From positions 10,337,073 through 10,401,072 of the forward strand of contig JACBWW010000004.1 of assembly GCA_020086605.1 (NCBI GenBank): a DNA stretch of 64,000 nucleotides, given 5' to 3'. A program made the position numbers and the translations under genes. This document shows, in pieces, positions 11,901 to 26,900 of this stretch. Every line of letters starts with the position of its first letter. The first letter of the stretch is position 1. The notes beneath the pieces were generated by a model. That model was not told where the DNA came from. It made no database searches and saw nothing but the letters and a program-made list of their open reading frames with translations. The DNA comes from Lanius collurio (lineage: Eukaryota > Chordata > Aves > Passeriformes > Laniidae).

Positions 11901-14900
11901 AAAAATAAATGTTTGCAATAAGGCCAATACATAACACATCTCTACTTAAAACACGTAATCCCTTACCTTTGATTGCTCTGGAAACCCAATCAGAATAACA
12001 ATAAGGTGGTCAGCAATTTGTGAACCTGCATCCAGTGGAATAGGCATGCAAGATGATGGAGAATTTGGACAGACAACATTGTGTGTCAGAGACCCCAGAA
12101 GTAGCCAGGACAGCAAACGAATGTGTGAGACACATTCTATGAACTCTTTGGGCCTGTCAAGAAAGAGCAGATTTTACAATGATACTAAGTTTTTTGGCTT
12201 TCCCCAAAATATGGAGTCTCCTTATGCACATTAGGCAGATGCAGTCTCAGTGTGCTGGAGACACAGATCATTGGTACAGCTTGTGGGAAGATTCCGACCA
12301 CACAGACCTTAGTGGCCTTGAGGTACCAGACACAAGTCCAATAGAACACATTTGGTGGGTGTAAGAAACAGTCTCTATAAAAGGTTAAAGCATTCACAAC
12401 TTCATTGCTTCCATATACAATGATATTTTTACAGATATCATCAGATGGGAAGGACTGCCCAAGTGGAAACACTCCTCTCAGCTCCCCTGGACACCGCTCA
12501 GCTGCCTTACCTCCTCTGTGTTCCACTTCTCCATTGGTAAAGCAGAGTTAATTTCTGTGTTCTTGAGCCTCTCTATGCACAATCAGATTGTGTTTTTCAG
12601 GGCAGGGACTATGCTTTGTTGTGACACTTAAGTATTTGTCCACCATCTAGTGCAATGTCTAATTACAAAGCAGTGTGCTTATACCATCTAAAAAGGAAGA
12701 GCCCTTTACTGGTGACATCTTGTCTGTCCCTTTGCCGCTTCCAAGCTCTGAGTAAATACTCATTTGAATTCAGAGGAACAGGAAGAAAGTAATTTTTTTT
12801 CATCAATAAATCACTATTTACTAGCCTAGTAAATAGTGATTTATTGATGAAAAAAAATTACTCACTGATGGTTTTAGTTTCTAATTTTACATCACTGTCA
12901 AAGACTCATATTACAGAACAGGCATGCCACTAATTTTTGATTTTTAATAAACTCTGACAAAACGCTCTTCCTCAAGTCCGATATTAAAGTAATTCATTAC
13001 CTTCAATTCAGAACAAAAAAGGAATATGTTCCTTTTTTAACATGTAAGAAACTAAAGTGCAAGGAGATAAGCACTCTTTATTTCCAAAAGCAGATATGCT
13101 CCACATAAATGCACATGCAGATGTATCTAAAGGATACAGCTGAGTGCCCAGAATCCTGGATAGGCAGTCTGGGACGAAGCTGGGACAAGAATACAGGTTT
13201 GTTGAAACACAGTCCTATTACCTATACTCAAAACATCTCATTTGTTGTCACTGTAACACAAGGGATTTCTCACAGCGAAAAGGGACAGAAAACATGTCTT
13301 GAGCAGGATTTCTCTCATCTAACTTTACCGTCACATCAGTAGGCCTACACTTAAAGTTCTCACTCATTTGTACTCCATAATTTCACAGGCCATTTCCCAT
13401 TGTATTGTCTACAATTTGCAGAATATTTTCTGTAACTCTAGGACTGATCAAATGCCTCTGTGCTTTTCCCTGTCTGCACCTAGACCAAGAATCAAGTTAA
13501 TTTCCAGTGTTACTCCAGTCAAGCCCCTGGAGTTACCTCCTTGGTACATGTCCCTTTGGCATGTACTTTAAATATTACATTGACAAATTCCTCAGTTAAG
13601 GATCCAGGAACTGCTGAGCAGCTGTTTCAATGTCACACTGCCACCATTCCCTACTGTGGGTCTTATCTATGGAATCTGGCAATAAAAACATAATTTTGTG
13701 ACTATTTCTAACTCATTTTAGTATTCCTTTTTGTGGAAAAGCATTCTCACCCTTGTTGCATTGCCGAAGGAGGATGGTAAAGCCAAGGCAAATATCGGAT
13801 CACAGCTTTGTTGTCCCTGTGGTTTCCTCGGGTGATTTCCATGGCAGCAATCTGAGCTAAGCCAACTTTCAGATGTCCACCAAATGTGTCTTCATGCAAT
13901 GGCTGAGAACAAGTCTTCATGTGACTCTGCAAGGCAAAGATCTGATTTCCTACCCAAAAAAGTATTTTGCTTGAACTAAGTTCTTCCAAAAAACAGCATA
14001 TTCTATTTCACTGCCTTTCAATTCCTTCTCAGGATCTCTAACTGTGTCTACAAAACAAAACTGAGAAATAGATTTTAAAAAATTCTCCAGTCCCTATATT
14101 AGTAACACCTGTATGATGCAGATTTTTCCACAGAGGGCCACAATTTCAAGAGGCCGGACAAAACATAAATTGGGCAAAATTTACAGGCAGCTTTTGTATC
14201 AGCAAACTCAACAGCTCATAAATCAAAACTAATGCTTGCACATCCAGAGAACTTAGGTGAAAACAAAAGAATCTAAACATTTAACATGATAACATCTGGG
14301 CAGGAAATGCCTTCCATGTGCAATATTCCATTTACATGTTCAGAAAGAAGCTCTCACTTATTCACCAGCACTGTATTGCACTATTCAGTAACAAATGCCT
14401 TTAAGCTCTGGGGATAAAAAGGGCCAAACCTCTTACCAAGAAACATGCAAATATTTATGCCTGTAAATATAATTCATTATCCTGCTTTGACAGCTTTAAG
14501 GGATGTTTCATTGGTGCTTCTTGAGGTACTTCTGCATTTCTATTAAGCTAACTTTGCATTACCTTCTGTATTAGACTGTAGCAGAACACATGCTGACTGC
14601 AGTTGCTTGCTTAAAAGGAGAGCCATATGCTCCACACAAAAAAATCAGGTCATCAGTTATTCAATTATTATAACAGGATAAAAATCAGGAACCAATAATA
14701 TTTCTGTAACAGATAAGTATCTGACCCCAAGAACTTACACTCTCACATTGCACTTAAAGTCTCTTTCAAGAGAAAAAACCTCTATGGACCAGCATGAATA
14801 TCTAATAGATATCTATATAGACAGGTAAAAAAGATAGACAGTTTTGCAGGCAAATACATTATGAATCTTTAAAAATGGTGGAATTTTCTAAATAAAATCC

Positions 14901-17900
14901 TGCCAAACGTTACCAATTAAAATTTTATCCCAAAGGAAAAAAAAAAAACATAATAAACTGAACAGAAACAGTACACTGAAATGTGATTATCTTGATTATC
15001 TACCTTTTTTATAATGCAGTAGTTGCTAATACACAGGACTGAAAATAATTAGCCTCTTTCACAGAAATTATTATTGGACACAAAAAAGATGACATTAAGT
15101 ATAAATAAACAACTTTAACTATTTCTGTTCACTGAATTCCTACAGAGAGTAGAAATTTCCAAATTTGGAAACCAACATTAAACTTCTGCTGTTGGGATTG
15201 TTACTGGTCATATAAATCATATAGCATTCTTTGCTAGCTATCAACCCCAGATGTTGTTGATAATACACACTTGTTGTAAGAAATTGTACAACTGGATGAT
15301 CTTGGGACTCATTTCCTAGTAACATTGCTGTTAATAAAACCCAAGCAATTAATAAATGAGCTTGCAAGAATTTGAATCTAAATGCTGCGAATTTGTTTGA
15401 AGTTCTGACTACTTGTAAACTTAGAAATGCTTATAAATATTTTCTCAAATATGTTGAAACCACAGAGTAAGTGATTAAATAAATTCTGGTTCAATAAAAA
15501 CTGCCTTTTAATTTTGTAAGACAGAAAAGCTTATTCTTTACAATACATAAAATTATCGTCATATTTGACTCTCCTATTACACTAATTTTGTCCTCAGATT
15601 CCTGTATTACGTGGCTAAATCAAAATAACATGAAATTTCTGACTTAGTTTTAAATGGCCAGATGACTCATTTGGGAAGCTTCTTGTCGAATTTCAAAACA
15701 TGAAAGTGAAAAAATGGGCAAAATTTTAGTTCATGTTCTACCTATATCCATTCATAAAATTTTCAAAAATACACAATCCCACTGAGCATAAGAAGTAATC
15801 ATCTTATCAGACTCCAGCTCTCTAAGAACAGCTCTAAAAAATTAGACTACAGCTCAAGGGAGATGGGCAGAAGTGAAATGTCCAAATGACAGAAATTTTT
15901 CTACAGAAATATTTTACACAGGAGTGAGGATACCTGCAAGTATTTATAAACAAATTTTCCCCATTCCTGGTTTCAGATAAGTTCATTTTTTTCCTGTGGA
16001 ACTATTGAACCAAATGTATCTCTTGCCTCATTTATGATTCATTTGCCTACCTATTCTGAAAGCAGTTCTGAACTTTAAGAGAAATGGGTGAATAACTTGA
16101 GAGGATAGAGTGGGAAGGCAATCCAATTCAACTTAAAATGATTAATTACTTTGTGCTTTGAAGTAAATTTCTACTTCAGCATAACAGGCTATTTCCCTTA
16201 GACTATTTTTTTAATTCAGAGAAATTCACGGCCAAGAGAGTGAGAACCTAAGAAAAGGGATATTTTATCCAGTAAAACACAGTTACAGTGACTTTCAAGA
16301 CACAAGTTTCAGTTTAGCTGGGATTCTTCTTCCTCTGTGGTAAGTATTATTAACCTGCAATGAGGTGTCCCCTCTGGGACATGAGGTGGGGTGGAGGGGC
16401 CAGGGGGACAGTGAACAAGTGAGGGTGTGAGAAACTAGTAGGGTAAAAATTCTCATCTCATTGCTTCATAAATAAAATTCAGAGCAGCACTGTTTCTTAG
16501 GCTGTTTATTTTTCAAAACATCTTAGAGAATTTCCATTCTGTAGGAAATTTAATAGGAACATGAAGCTCCTCCATGTAACAGGAATTCTAGGTTTTGATC
16601 AGCTAATGATTACTAGGATGTTTTTATGAAATGCATTCCTAAATAAAATATTCTATGTTAACAGAAGTATTTTCCTATTACTCCTCTTAACAGTTTGTCA
16701 TCCAACTAATATAAAGAAACCAAAATGCAGTTTGGACTACAGAGGTAAGAGCTATTGGGTTTTTCCCCACCTCAACAGAATATAACCTGACAATAAAAAG
16801 AACAGCATCCATCAGAAAAAGGACATCCCCTTTTTTTTTTTAGGCCAATTACTGCATTTTAATTACCTCTGAACTTCTAATTAATTTAAGTGTCTGTTTG
16901 TGTATATAGGAGACACAGGTTTCCTCCACAAGTGTGTACTTATTTGTACAGGCAAGGAGTTTTATGCTACCCTCCATTATATTAAACACAACTACTTCTC
17001 ACAGTGACTTTGGTATGACATTTGCTTATCATCAACATTTCAGAAAAATGAAGCCTGCATTTTTATTGTGTGCTCATGATATTTGAATCAGCCTCCATTT
17101 CAACACCACATAAGCTACTTTTTACTGCTGCCACTGAAGTCTCTAATCTACAACAGTACTAAACATTTTTTAAAAGAGAAAGTAAAAAAAAACCTGTCAG
17201 TCACCCTCAAACACTTCCTACTGTGTCTCCCAGGCAGGTTCCTTACGGAAAACAGATTTTTGTTAAAAAAACCCTCATATACTTTAGATCAATGTATGCC
17301 CAGAACCAACCTTCAATTTGGTTAAGGTATGCATATCAGCAATGAAATCCAGCACTTCCCCAACATACTGCCTCATGCATTCCATTGCTGCTGTTCCACA
17401 CTAAAACATAAAAGTAAAATAAGTTTAAGTACCAGGTTTTGCTTCACCAGAATGCAATTGGTCTGTCTCAAATTTTTATTTTACTTTTTAGTTAAAATAA
17501 TTAGGAATAGGTATTCTTTGATGTTGTTCTTCTCACTGTATTATGTCCTCTTATCTGATTATAGTATTAGAAGATAGCCCAGCTGCTGTAGCTTCGTTAT
17601 GCATCATAAAATACTCTTATCTGTCACAGCAATAAGAGATTAACTGATGAAACCTTCAAGACTATTCTTGTCATGTCATCCTGAAATTTACAGTGGTCCA
17701 GAATCAGTCCTAAAAACTCAGTGAGAATTGAACAACTCAGATTTTCAAGCAGCTGAGCATTTCTGCAATTGGAACCAATCAGTTACAATCAAAGAAAACA
17801 AAATGCAGTCACAGGCATAGATGCCCTAATATTCACATTAATCACAATGAAAAAACAGTTTAAATAACTAGCTTCAGATATTTTATGTGTAAACATCATT

Positions 17901-20900
17901 AAAATGAACATCACTGAAATGTGCTATGTTTTTTCCTTTTTGCAAAAACTAATGAATATTTCTTGTATATTCCTGAAGAAAAAACATTCAAAATACAGCA
18001 TCTTAATGGCACTTAAGCTATTAAGTGCTCCAGTTAGATCACAAAGGTATAAGCTTATTAAGAAGCCACCTGTGCCAGAGCAAAAACAGCCTCAAAGGGA
18101 AAGCAAAAGGACTCAATGTAGTTCTTGCTGTATTCGCACAGTACAAATTTTCATAATCCTTTTCCTAGAACAGTGACAAATGTGAATCTGGCCCTCAGCT
18201 AGCAGAAGATGTGACTTATGTCCATAAAGCAGTCAACAGAACAAAGCTGTCAGATTAAATAAGAGCTTTGAACAGATCAGGGGACCCTGGGGGGAAGCTT
18301 TCCGAAGGTGATACAACTGACCCACTAGGTATCACATAAACCTCTGTTTATATGTTAATAGTCTGAGTTGAAGATAAAGCTAGCTAAATTCAAGGAGAAC
18401 TGTGGATGTCTCATTCTTAGGAGCCAAGTAAAAGAAATGCTTAACTTTTGAGGCTAAATTATATTATTAAATTAGATATCTTTTTGAAGTCACCAAAATC
18501 TACTTTATCCCAAGTCCTAGGCTCAGGGCAAAACATTGCAGTAAAGTTTACAGAAGAAAACTACTGTTCTTTGACTTCTTTTTAATTACCTGCACTTTGA
18601 AGCATAGAAGCTGATTATCCTATCTGAGTATACAAATGAACCCGATATAGTTTTCATCACAAAATTATTAAGCCACAGTTGAGTTTTACTGGCTGAAATT
18701 TGAAAAACTGCTAGCATTCTATATTTAAACAACTGACCTGGGCACTCCCATTTTTGTATGTTAATATCAATCTACATAGTGTTGAACTCTGCCACCTTCT
18801 GGATTTTCAAATGTTGTTCCTGTCAGTTCTCATGACAGAATAAAAGCCAGTAAAATATGGTCATTGGGAACCTTGTCAGTATATCCTCCATCCGGTTTAT
18901 GTGCACCAAAGATTTGACCTGGCTGCTAGAATATTGAATAACAGAATTATGAAAGATGCTACACTTCAGTTTCTGAAAACAAATGCCCAGTTGCACAAGA
19001 CTTCTCTCCAACCACCTATTCTATTTCATGCAAGCAGTAGGCAGCCAATTTTTCTGTGATTTCTTCTGAAATGATCATGTTCCTATCACACCTTGTAACA
19101 CCAATGTTACTCTGTCTATTTAAAGCAAGTATAAATTAAAATATCCTGTTGGGAGGAAAGGTATTATTAAAGATTGGCATTTTAAAAATCACGCACTTAG
19201 AAGACACATGGGAAAGATCCTATTAAGTCATCCCTAAAGCTGAGACACACATAGGGAAAGAAGTTTTCCTCAGCCTGTGAAGCAAACCTTGGCTAACCCT
19301 CTTCCCTCTGTTTGGGGACTCAGTCACAAGTCACGACCTCCCATTGTGCTACTTCCTCCCATATTCACCAGGTGCATATTCAGTGCCCCAGCAATTAGGA
19401 GTACTTGTAATTCAGCTATACTCATCAGCAGGGTATAAATGAATGACTTATACATTACTAGAGAAATACAATTAACTCCCTTCTTTAATCAGATAATCTT
19501 TTGTGAGAATGGAGGCAAATGGCTTGTAGCTTTCCATCCTGCTACCATTTTTTGATGCATTCAGCTGGTCTGTTCCCCATTGAGAATTGCAGATCTCATT
19601 TTTTCTTTTTGAGCACAGGTTCCACTGAAGTCAGTTACATGACTAAAGGTTATCAGTGAAAGCAAGGGAAGCAAGATCAAATTGAGAACTTTTCCACCAT
19701 TAATAGAAAGGATGAAGCATCTCAACCTCAAGCCTGTAATACATCTTGCCAGACAGAGAAGAAATGAAAAGGAAATAACATTCAAATGAATCAAGCAAGC
19801 TGAATAAGATGCATTTTATAAAAAATCAGAACAACAGAACTAAGAAATGGACTTATGTCCAGTACTTACCCCAGGAATTGAGGCAATCATCTGTTTATGT
19901 AAGATTGTTGACTCAGCTAGTTTTGTTCCAGCATCTGCACAAACAAACTAAGAAGAAATTAAAAACAAGTTGTTTTTTAATTATTTTTTGAGGAACCTGA
20001 GGACACTAATAATTTATTCATTACTTCATTAAAATCAGCTCAGATCTCTTCTTGCTTTTATTCATGGTAATTTGCCTTCAGAGATCTCTTTCTTTATAAA
20101 CAACCTACTCAACTCACCATTATAAATTAGATAATTTTAATGAAAAAAAATCTGACTTTAATTAACACATATGCTATGCAGGAGTAATTTGAAGAATATT
20201 GTGTAACAAAACAGACTTTCTTTATGAAAAAAAATATATATTTGCTATTTCTTCCATAAATCAAATGTTCCTCTTTCATTGTAGAGTAAACAATGACAGA
20301 GAATGGTAAGGCAGGATGCCATATTCTTCACTGTGACATTATAACATGTTCACTGAAATTCTACAATTATATTATATGAAGAGCTCTGAAGCTGACAACA
20401 TACTAGTATGGTGTGGTATAACTTCTTCACAACACAGGCCACAATACTACATAAACAAACTGTTTCTGAGAGATGGTCAAGGTCATTTTATCACAGTAGA
20501 ATCTCTCTCATTGCTTTTCTTATGTTTTTATTTTACCTTTTTTCTTGTTTCTTTTTTTTCCAAATCCCTTGACCTAAAATTTCCAGAGTCCACATCATTC
20601 ATACATTAAACTTGCTACTGCTGTTCTCTAATCATTATAAACTACAACAATGCATTGGACACCCTGTAGATGACTTGCTTGTTCCTACAACTTCTTGTCC
20701 TAACATTGTATTTGCACTTGAGCAATTTTTGTCCATAGTGATGCAATGTAACTTTCTAAGAAAGAGCAGACCGAAAATAACTGTCAACTAAGGTCTAAGC
20801 ATTAACCTTCCTTCTTATTAAAAATTAATTGATACCACAGTATTTTCACTGAGACAGATATTGACAACCATATTTTATGGTTGTCTAATGCATATATGTT

Positions 20901-23900
20901 AGCAGTACTCTCAGTGGCTGACTGCTCTTCATTAAAGTATTTCAAAATATCCTTTACAGCCCTAGAATTTACTCTTACACTTCCACAAGCTTTACATCAA
21001 AACAGATCAGGTACACTGAATCTTAGAGCCTGACTGAACAAGCAAATTCTAAAGAGACACCAGTATAATTTGAAGTCAATGGAAATCCTGAAGATGTGTG
21101 CTGATGAAATGTGAGCAGAGAAAAATTACTGGGAAACAAAATACTGTGTAAAGAAGCAGTTCCTATGGAAACCCATGGAACAGCAGCATGCACATGATGG
21201 CTTTCATTTGCTAGGACAAATCAAGGAGACTGTCCTTCTGTACCTTTATCATCTAGGACATCTATGCAAAGATTGAAGTGATCTGGTTAAAATTCTCATT
21301 CTTTCTAAAGTGGGATAAAGTTAACTCTCACCTTAGTTTTATGTCACCAGTGACACTGATGGCACTATGTAATCTGGATAAACGTGGGTGTCAAATGTAC
21401 CTTTCTAGGAACTCCTTTGTTAGTCAGCCCACAACTGATCTATCATTAAATTAAAGTGCTCCTAGCTCCTTTGTTATCTGGAACATTTTGACAGAATCTC
21501 TATATTCTGTGTGCACTGTCTGTATAGAATCTTGCATACAGGCTATCATGTCCATGGAGACCTGACAGTTGGAAATTAAAACCACTTCCCTCTGGTGCTG
21601 TATTAACTCTGCTATGGCTTTATTCATTCAAAAGCATACAATCTGAATTATTATTGTAGAGGCTTTGTGTGGTAAAGAGGTGAACCAATTCCTTCATTCT
21701 GTTAATGGCACCAGAGAAAATTTTAAAAATAAGATACATATGCTACTGGTAGATTTCTTAAATTACAGTGATGCTGAAGATGGGCTAAGTGGTTACTATG
21801 GTACTGCAATTCCAGAGGCTGTTGAATGATTCAGACCACATACTACTGAGAGCTGCCAATTTGCACCGTCAATGGGAGAAGTTGTCATCGTGCCTCCAGT
21901 AGGCATCTATGGCAGATGGTCTGAATACAACCCCTATTCTTCACCACTGACTGCATAGAAACAGAAGCTGGCTGCTTTGGATTGCAGGAAATATGAATCA
22001 CTTCATCAGCCTCTGAAAGAGAGACATCATAAAAGACATTTATATCCACATTAGATGCTGTTGTGTAAGGTATGAATACATCCCAAAGTGAATACTGCAC
22101 ATGGGAACAGTGCTAGGAGGAAAACCCAGGCAATTATCATTTTATCTTTATGAGATAAAGGTAATGTAAGAGAGAGTTTTGCTTACTGGTCTCTCAGGCA
22201 ATTGACCCAATATGAAGGACAAGTGCTAATCAGTTAAATCCCACTGCCAAACTGACATGGCCTGTTTTCAGTATCAAATGAGAAATTCAGGCATGACTAG
22301 ACTAGGAGATTCTCATGTGTTAGGGTAGCCACAGGACTGAACTACAGGAGTAATGCAGAATAATTGCTTTATTCTGTAATACAGGAAAAGTCAGTTCAAG
22401 TCAACAAAAACCAAGGCACATGGTATCAAGGTGCATCACTGCAGCCATAAGACAGAAAGAAGTTGGTGGTTGTTATTTGATGGTAGTGACAGGGACTGAA
22501 AAAAGAGGTTTGGGTTTAATAATTTTAAAAAAGGGCAAACTTGTTCTTTTTAACTTAAAATGGATTTTAAAAAATAACACTTTACCATCAAAAGAAAAAA
22601 AAACGCATGTGTTATTCTTCCCTTCCCAATTTCTCTCCCTAAAACTGATGGCATAATAATTGTTTTCAGAGTTATCCTAACTGCTATATCATTTTATTAG
22701 TCAGTATTATTTCTCTGTTAACTGGCAATCACTTACTTACTATGAGTAATGTACCAATACTCAAAAGAAAATGAGTCCATAGTAAGCTATATGAAGCTTT
22801 GACCCATAATGGGATGGGAAAGAGTGAATGGAGCTGTGATGCTGGGAGCATTATGAGGGATCCATGTAATAAACACCTCACCTGAACCTTAGGAGTGCTG
22901 TTCTGCTGGTCCCCCATAATTTTAAGTCTGTAAATTTAAGTTCCTAACATATCATTGTTATCTCATTGAGAGCCCACTACCTGTGATTACATTTGATGGA
23001 CTTCAAGAAATTGCTTTCATGGGAAAGGCTTGTGGTGTCAAACTGTGCCTCACTTGCCTTCTTGGAGGCAGAAGTTTTCACAAGTCTGTGTCTTATTTCC
23101 TCATATTTTCCAATGAAAAAGCTAGCTTGACTCCACAGAATGAAAGCAGCAAAAATATTGCCAATATATTCTTTACTGGGAAACTACAGGTTAAAAGAAG
23201 ATGGCCTTCAGGAACTGCAGAGAAGCTTACTGCCAGAAACTGAGCTGTGGCCCATGATCAGCTGGCACCCCTTCTCACACAAACTGGTGACGGGGTTTGA
23301 GGCTAGGATATGAAGACAAGGCAGCACCTGGGGCAGCTGCCCTATTGGGACATGGTATAAAACTCAATGGACTCAACCCTTATGGGTCCCTTCCAAATCA
23401 AGATATATTCTGTGATCTTCAATACATCAGCAATGATGCACAGGTCATTATCATTAGTTGCAATTTGGATTCCAAATTTATTTTCTTATATTTTAATGTG
23501 GGAGCCTAAATGTATGCACCAATGCATACAAATGCAATTGGATTTGGATTCAAAAAGTTCTTGTTTCCCCAACATTGCTGGCACTTTCTGTAACCATGCT
23601 GGACTTAGATTTTCTGCCTCTGCCCCACTCCTGAAGATGGGCCAAGACAGGATCAGTATGAGAACTACATCAGAATCTCTTGTACCTGCACCAACAGCAG
23701 CAGATTCATGTCTGGTAAGGGTGACTTTAACTTCAGTGCTTGCAGTAACTCCAATATAACACAGCGTGTCAAGTAGAATTTGTCCCTTTCCTAAAACAAA
23801 AGATACAAAATTGTGAATGTCCTGAAATTCACTGACAGCCACTAGTAAACCATAAAGATACATTTTATCTAAGTTTGAGAATAACAAAGTTACAGAAGTT

Positions 23901-26900
23901 TACTGGTTTCTGCTGTCTTAAAAAAAAAGCCAACATCACTCATCATTTATATAATTCTACAGACATAATTAAACAAACATCAATGATGATGACTTTCCTT
24001 TAATGTTTTATCAGAAATTATATCCAAGATTTAATATTTCACACATGAAATACAGATAGATTTTATAAAATACTTATCAAGTCCAAGCATGTAAACATAG
24101 CTTTCATTAAGAAGTCCCACACAAAGAGAAAAGGCGAAAGCAATAGGAAATTACACAGAAGAACAAAACTGGTATGGCATTTAGCATTATTCTTTCACTG
24201 AACTTGCCAAAACCAGTCTACATTTCACCATATTCTTTTTCTGTTGTTTTTCCCCTTTAAAAAATGAGTGCCTGCACTACAGCTGCTTGGACCATCTATT
24301 TCCACTCATTAGATTGGCAGTACTTTTCCACTTCCACAATAAAAACAGTCTTGGCTACAGCTGCTACAACAGAAACACTTTAAAACATAGGGGAAAATCA
24401 GCCAGTGGAGATTAGAACACAAAAGTCTAAGAATAGAGTTGTAGGGCTGAGTCAGCAAGGCGGTACAAGAGATAAGATGGGCTTGTTACACATCTTACTT
24501 TGTCATTCTCTGACTTTATACGGTAAGATAAAAACAGAACCAGCTACTGACCACAGCAACTCAAGAATTTTGATCAGCAGGATCACCATGCTCTATTTCA
24601 GGCAACCATTAGAGGTGAAATAAATTGTCTAATAAGAAGAGCATATCCAAAGTGTGCTTAAGATCTAAAATCTAGCATCCTCTATCTTGCAAATCTCATG
24701 CACTTGCCTGTTCATTTAAGTTAAATTTATGAAATTTTTTACTCAGTCAGGGCCTCAGTTTCTCCACAAAATCTGTAAAATGTGACCATTTGTCTCTTCC
24801 TCAGAGAAGTTTTATGAGGTTAGTGAGAGACAACTTGAAGGCCACCTCCAGCTGCACACAGAAGATGAATAGCTGGAAGTGAGAGTGACCTTTGGTTGCA
24901 GCAGACCAAGCAGTCACCAGGGTTTCTCTTCAGAGAACTGAGGTCATCACACCACCTGTGTGGCATACTGTCAAACAAAGCTTGCAGCAACAGTGCGTGT
25001 CACCCACAGCACCCATATTTCTTTGAAAGAAAACAGATTTTAAATATCAGGCCTTGATCTGGGAGAAGGTGCCAAAACAACAGAATAATATGTCTTTCAT
25101 GGATGTTAGATGCCAGTCTGTGAATCAAGAGACCACACTTCAAGTTCCTAGTTTCCCCTTCAATTACATGGAGTGTGCAGACAGGTAACATATTCAGATG
25201 ATGGAATGGGTCCCAAACTGCAGTCCTTGTCCTTGTCTGACTACATTGCTGTAGTCTAGGCAACTAAACTCACAGGAAGCTAACACTCCAAAATCAGCTT
25301 GAGGGGACAAATATTCGAAAGTCACACATTCCACATGCATGAGTGGTGCTCTGATAAAAATTACACAATATAATAATATCCAGGGGAGGTCAGATGAGAA
25401 CAAATGTCTTCAGTAACTTATCTCCAACAAGGCCATAAGCAGAAGCAAAAGGAAGAATAAGAACAAGGCAAGCATGTGCAATTTTACCAACTATTTTCCA
25501 CTCAGGGAACTTCTGAGCTCACCATGGTTTCTGTACAATTCATAATTCTCAATAAATTTCTCTTCCATGTAACTGTCCATTGACCTCTGGGACCCATGTA
25601 AACCTTCATCACAAATGGTACTTTGTAAGGAGTCACAAACTGTTGAAGAATCACTTCCCTTTACTTGCTTTGATTAGTTCCTACAAACTTAGTATGTTCT
25701 TTGCACTGGGAAGGAATGAGATTACTCATCCCTGTCTGGATCACTTGTGACCTTGCAGACCTCTCTCACATTCTCACCAGTTGTTTCAGATTGAAGAGCT
25801 CTGACTTAGTTGCTCTGTATGTGGAACTCACCTAACTATTTGATCATTCTTGCTATCATTACCTGAACTTTCTCTGATACTACGACATTCTGAGTGGGAA
25901 TGGAGAACCAGAACAGTGCACAACATTCAAAATGTAAAAAGATCCTGATTACTTGTTAGAATTCCCCAGGAAGAGTGCCCCTTCCCACCATCATATGCCT
26001 TCCCAGATTTGAGACACAGACACTATGCAGTGCCACACTCAAGTCAGTTGACAGTTACATCCCCCCAAAGAGTGGACAGAAGCTCCTATCAGTAATGCAG
26101 TACAGTAGCCTGCACACACTGAAAAAGAAGGAAGACATAATTCTTTCAAAAGCATTCAGCTATTTTACATACCAACATCTATGCTATACAGGACATCAGG
26201 CCACAATAAATTGCTTTGCCACAACACTGGAAAGGAGGCATAGGCTTCATGAATCCCAGCTTTTCTTGGCTTTGGGGATAATACAGCAGTTAACTACCTC
26301 TTTCTCAAAGAAGTCTCTTATCTCATAGTCTAAACTCTTAATGTTTGTTAAGCACTTGCAATGCAGAGAGATTGAGCAAAATCAGGCAAAATGGTTTTTT
26401 GACATCTGACAAGTTCTTGCTTCCTGCACTGTAAATCAGGAGTGATGACATGTAAGTCAATGGCCCAGAGTATCCTTCTTATCCAAGTCTACTTATTCCT
26501 ATCATCCTGCTGGTGATAAATATGTATAAACCTAGTTTATACATACTTTTAGAACTTTATATCCTGTCACAGGGCCATTTTTCCATAAAAGTAACACCCA
26601 GGGGAGCCACATGTAGAAATTTAGTACCCAAAGTATCAAGAATACACGATCTACTTCAGCCTCTGTTCAGCCAAATTAACTCTCTCAAATGCCTATGCAT
26701 CCCTATAGAAAATTGCTTTGCAACCTTTAAATTGTGCCTTACCACATGTCAATATGAAGAACATGAAACTAATGAAGTTCTAGTAGTACCTCAGGGTCCA
26801 AACTTAGTAATAAGATTAAATTTGGTCCTTTAATGGAATTTTATCCTATCCTCTAAGTAAGCCAGTATAAAGCAAAAATCTTTATTTTATCACCACTGCT

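Larger units (their letters stand above)
12154..13750 (-). other. UNC79: UNC79 intron, 1.6 kb
   Basis: Holds two MIR-like relics and, between them, the perfect 37-bp-arm palindrome. Confidence 0.85.
19948..23685 (-). other. UNC79: UNC79 intron, 3.7 kb
   Basis: Holds a CR1 3' end (23350-23425) and a 10-bp hairpin (20863). The minus open frame at 21885-22100 was not recognised and lacks convincing splice context. Confidence 0.85.

Noticed and set aside
21885..22100. Minus-strand frame as an extra UNC79 exon
   Set aside because: The exons on either side join in phase with no missing residues compared with the remembered protein.
23486..23887. 133-residue minus-strand open frame as a gene
   Set aside because: It overlaps the true UNC79 exon 23686-23790 in another frame; the conserved protein is in the exon frame.
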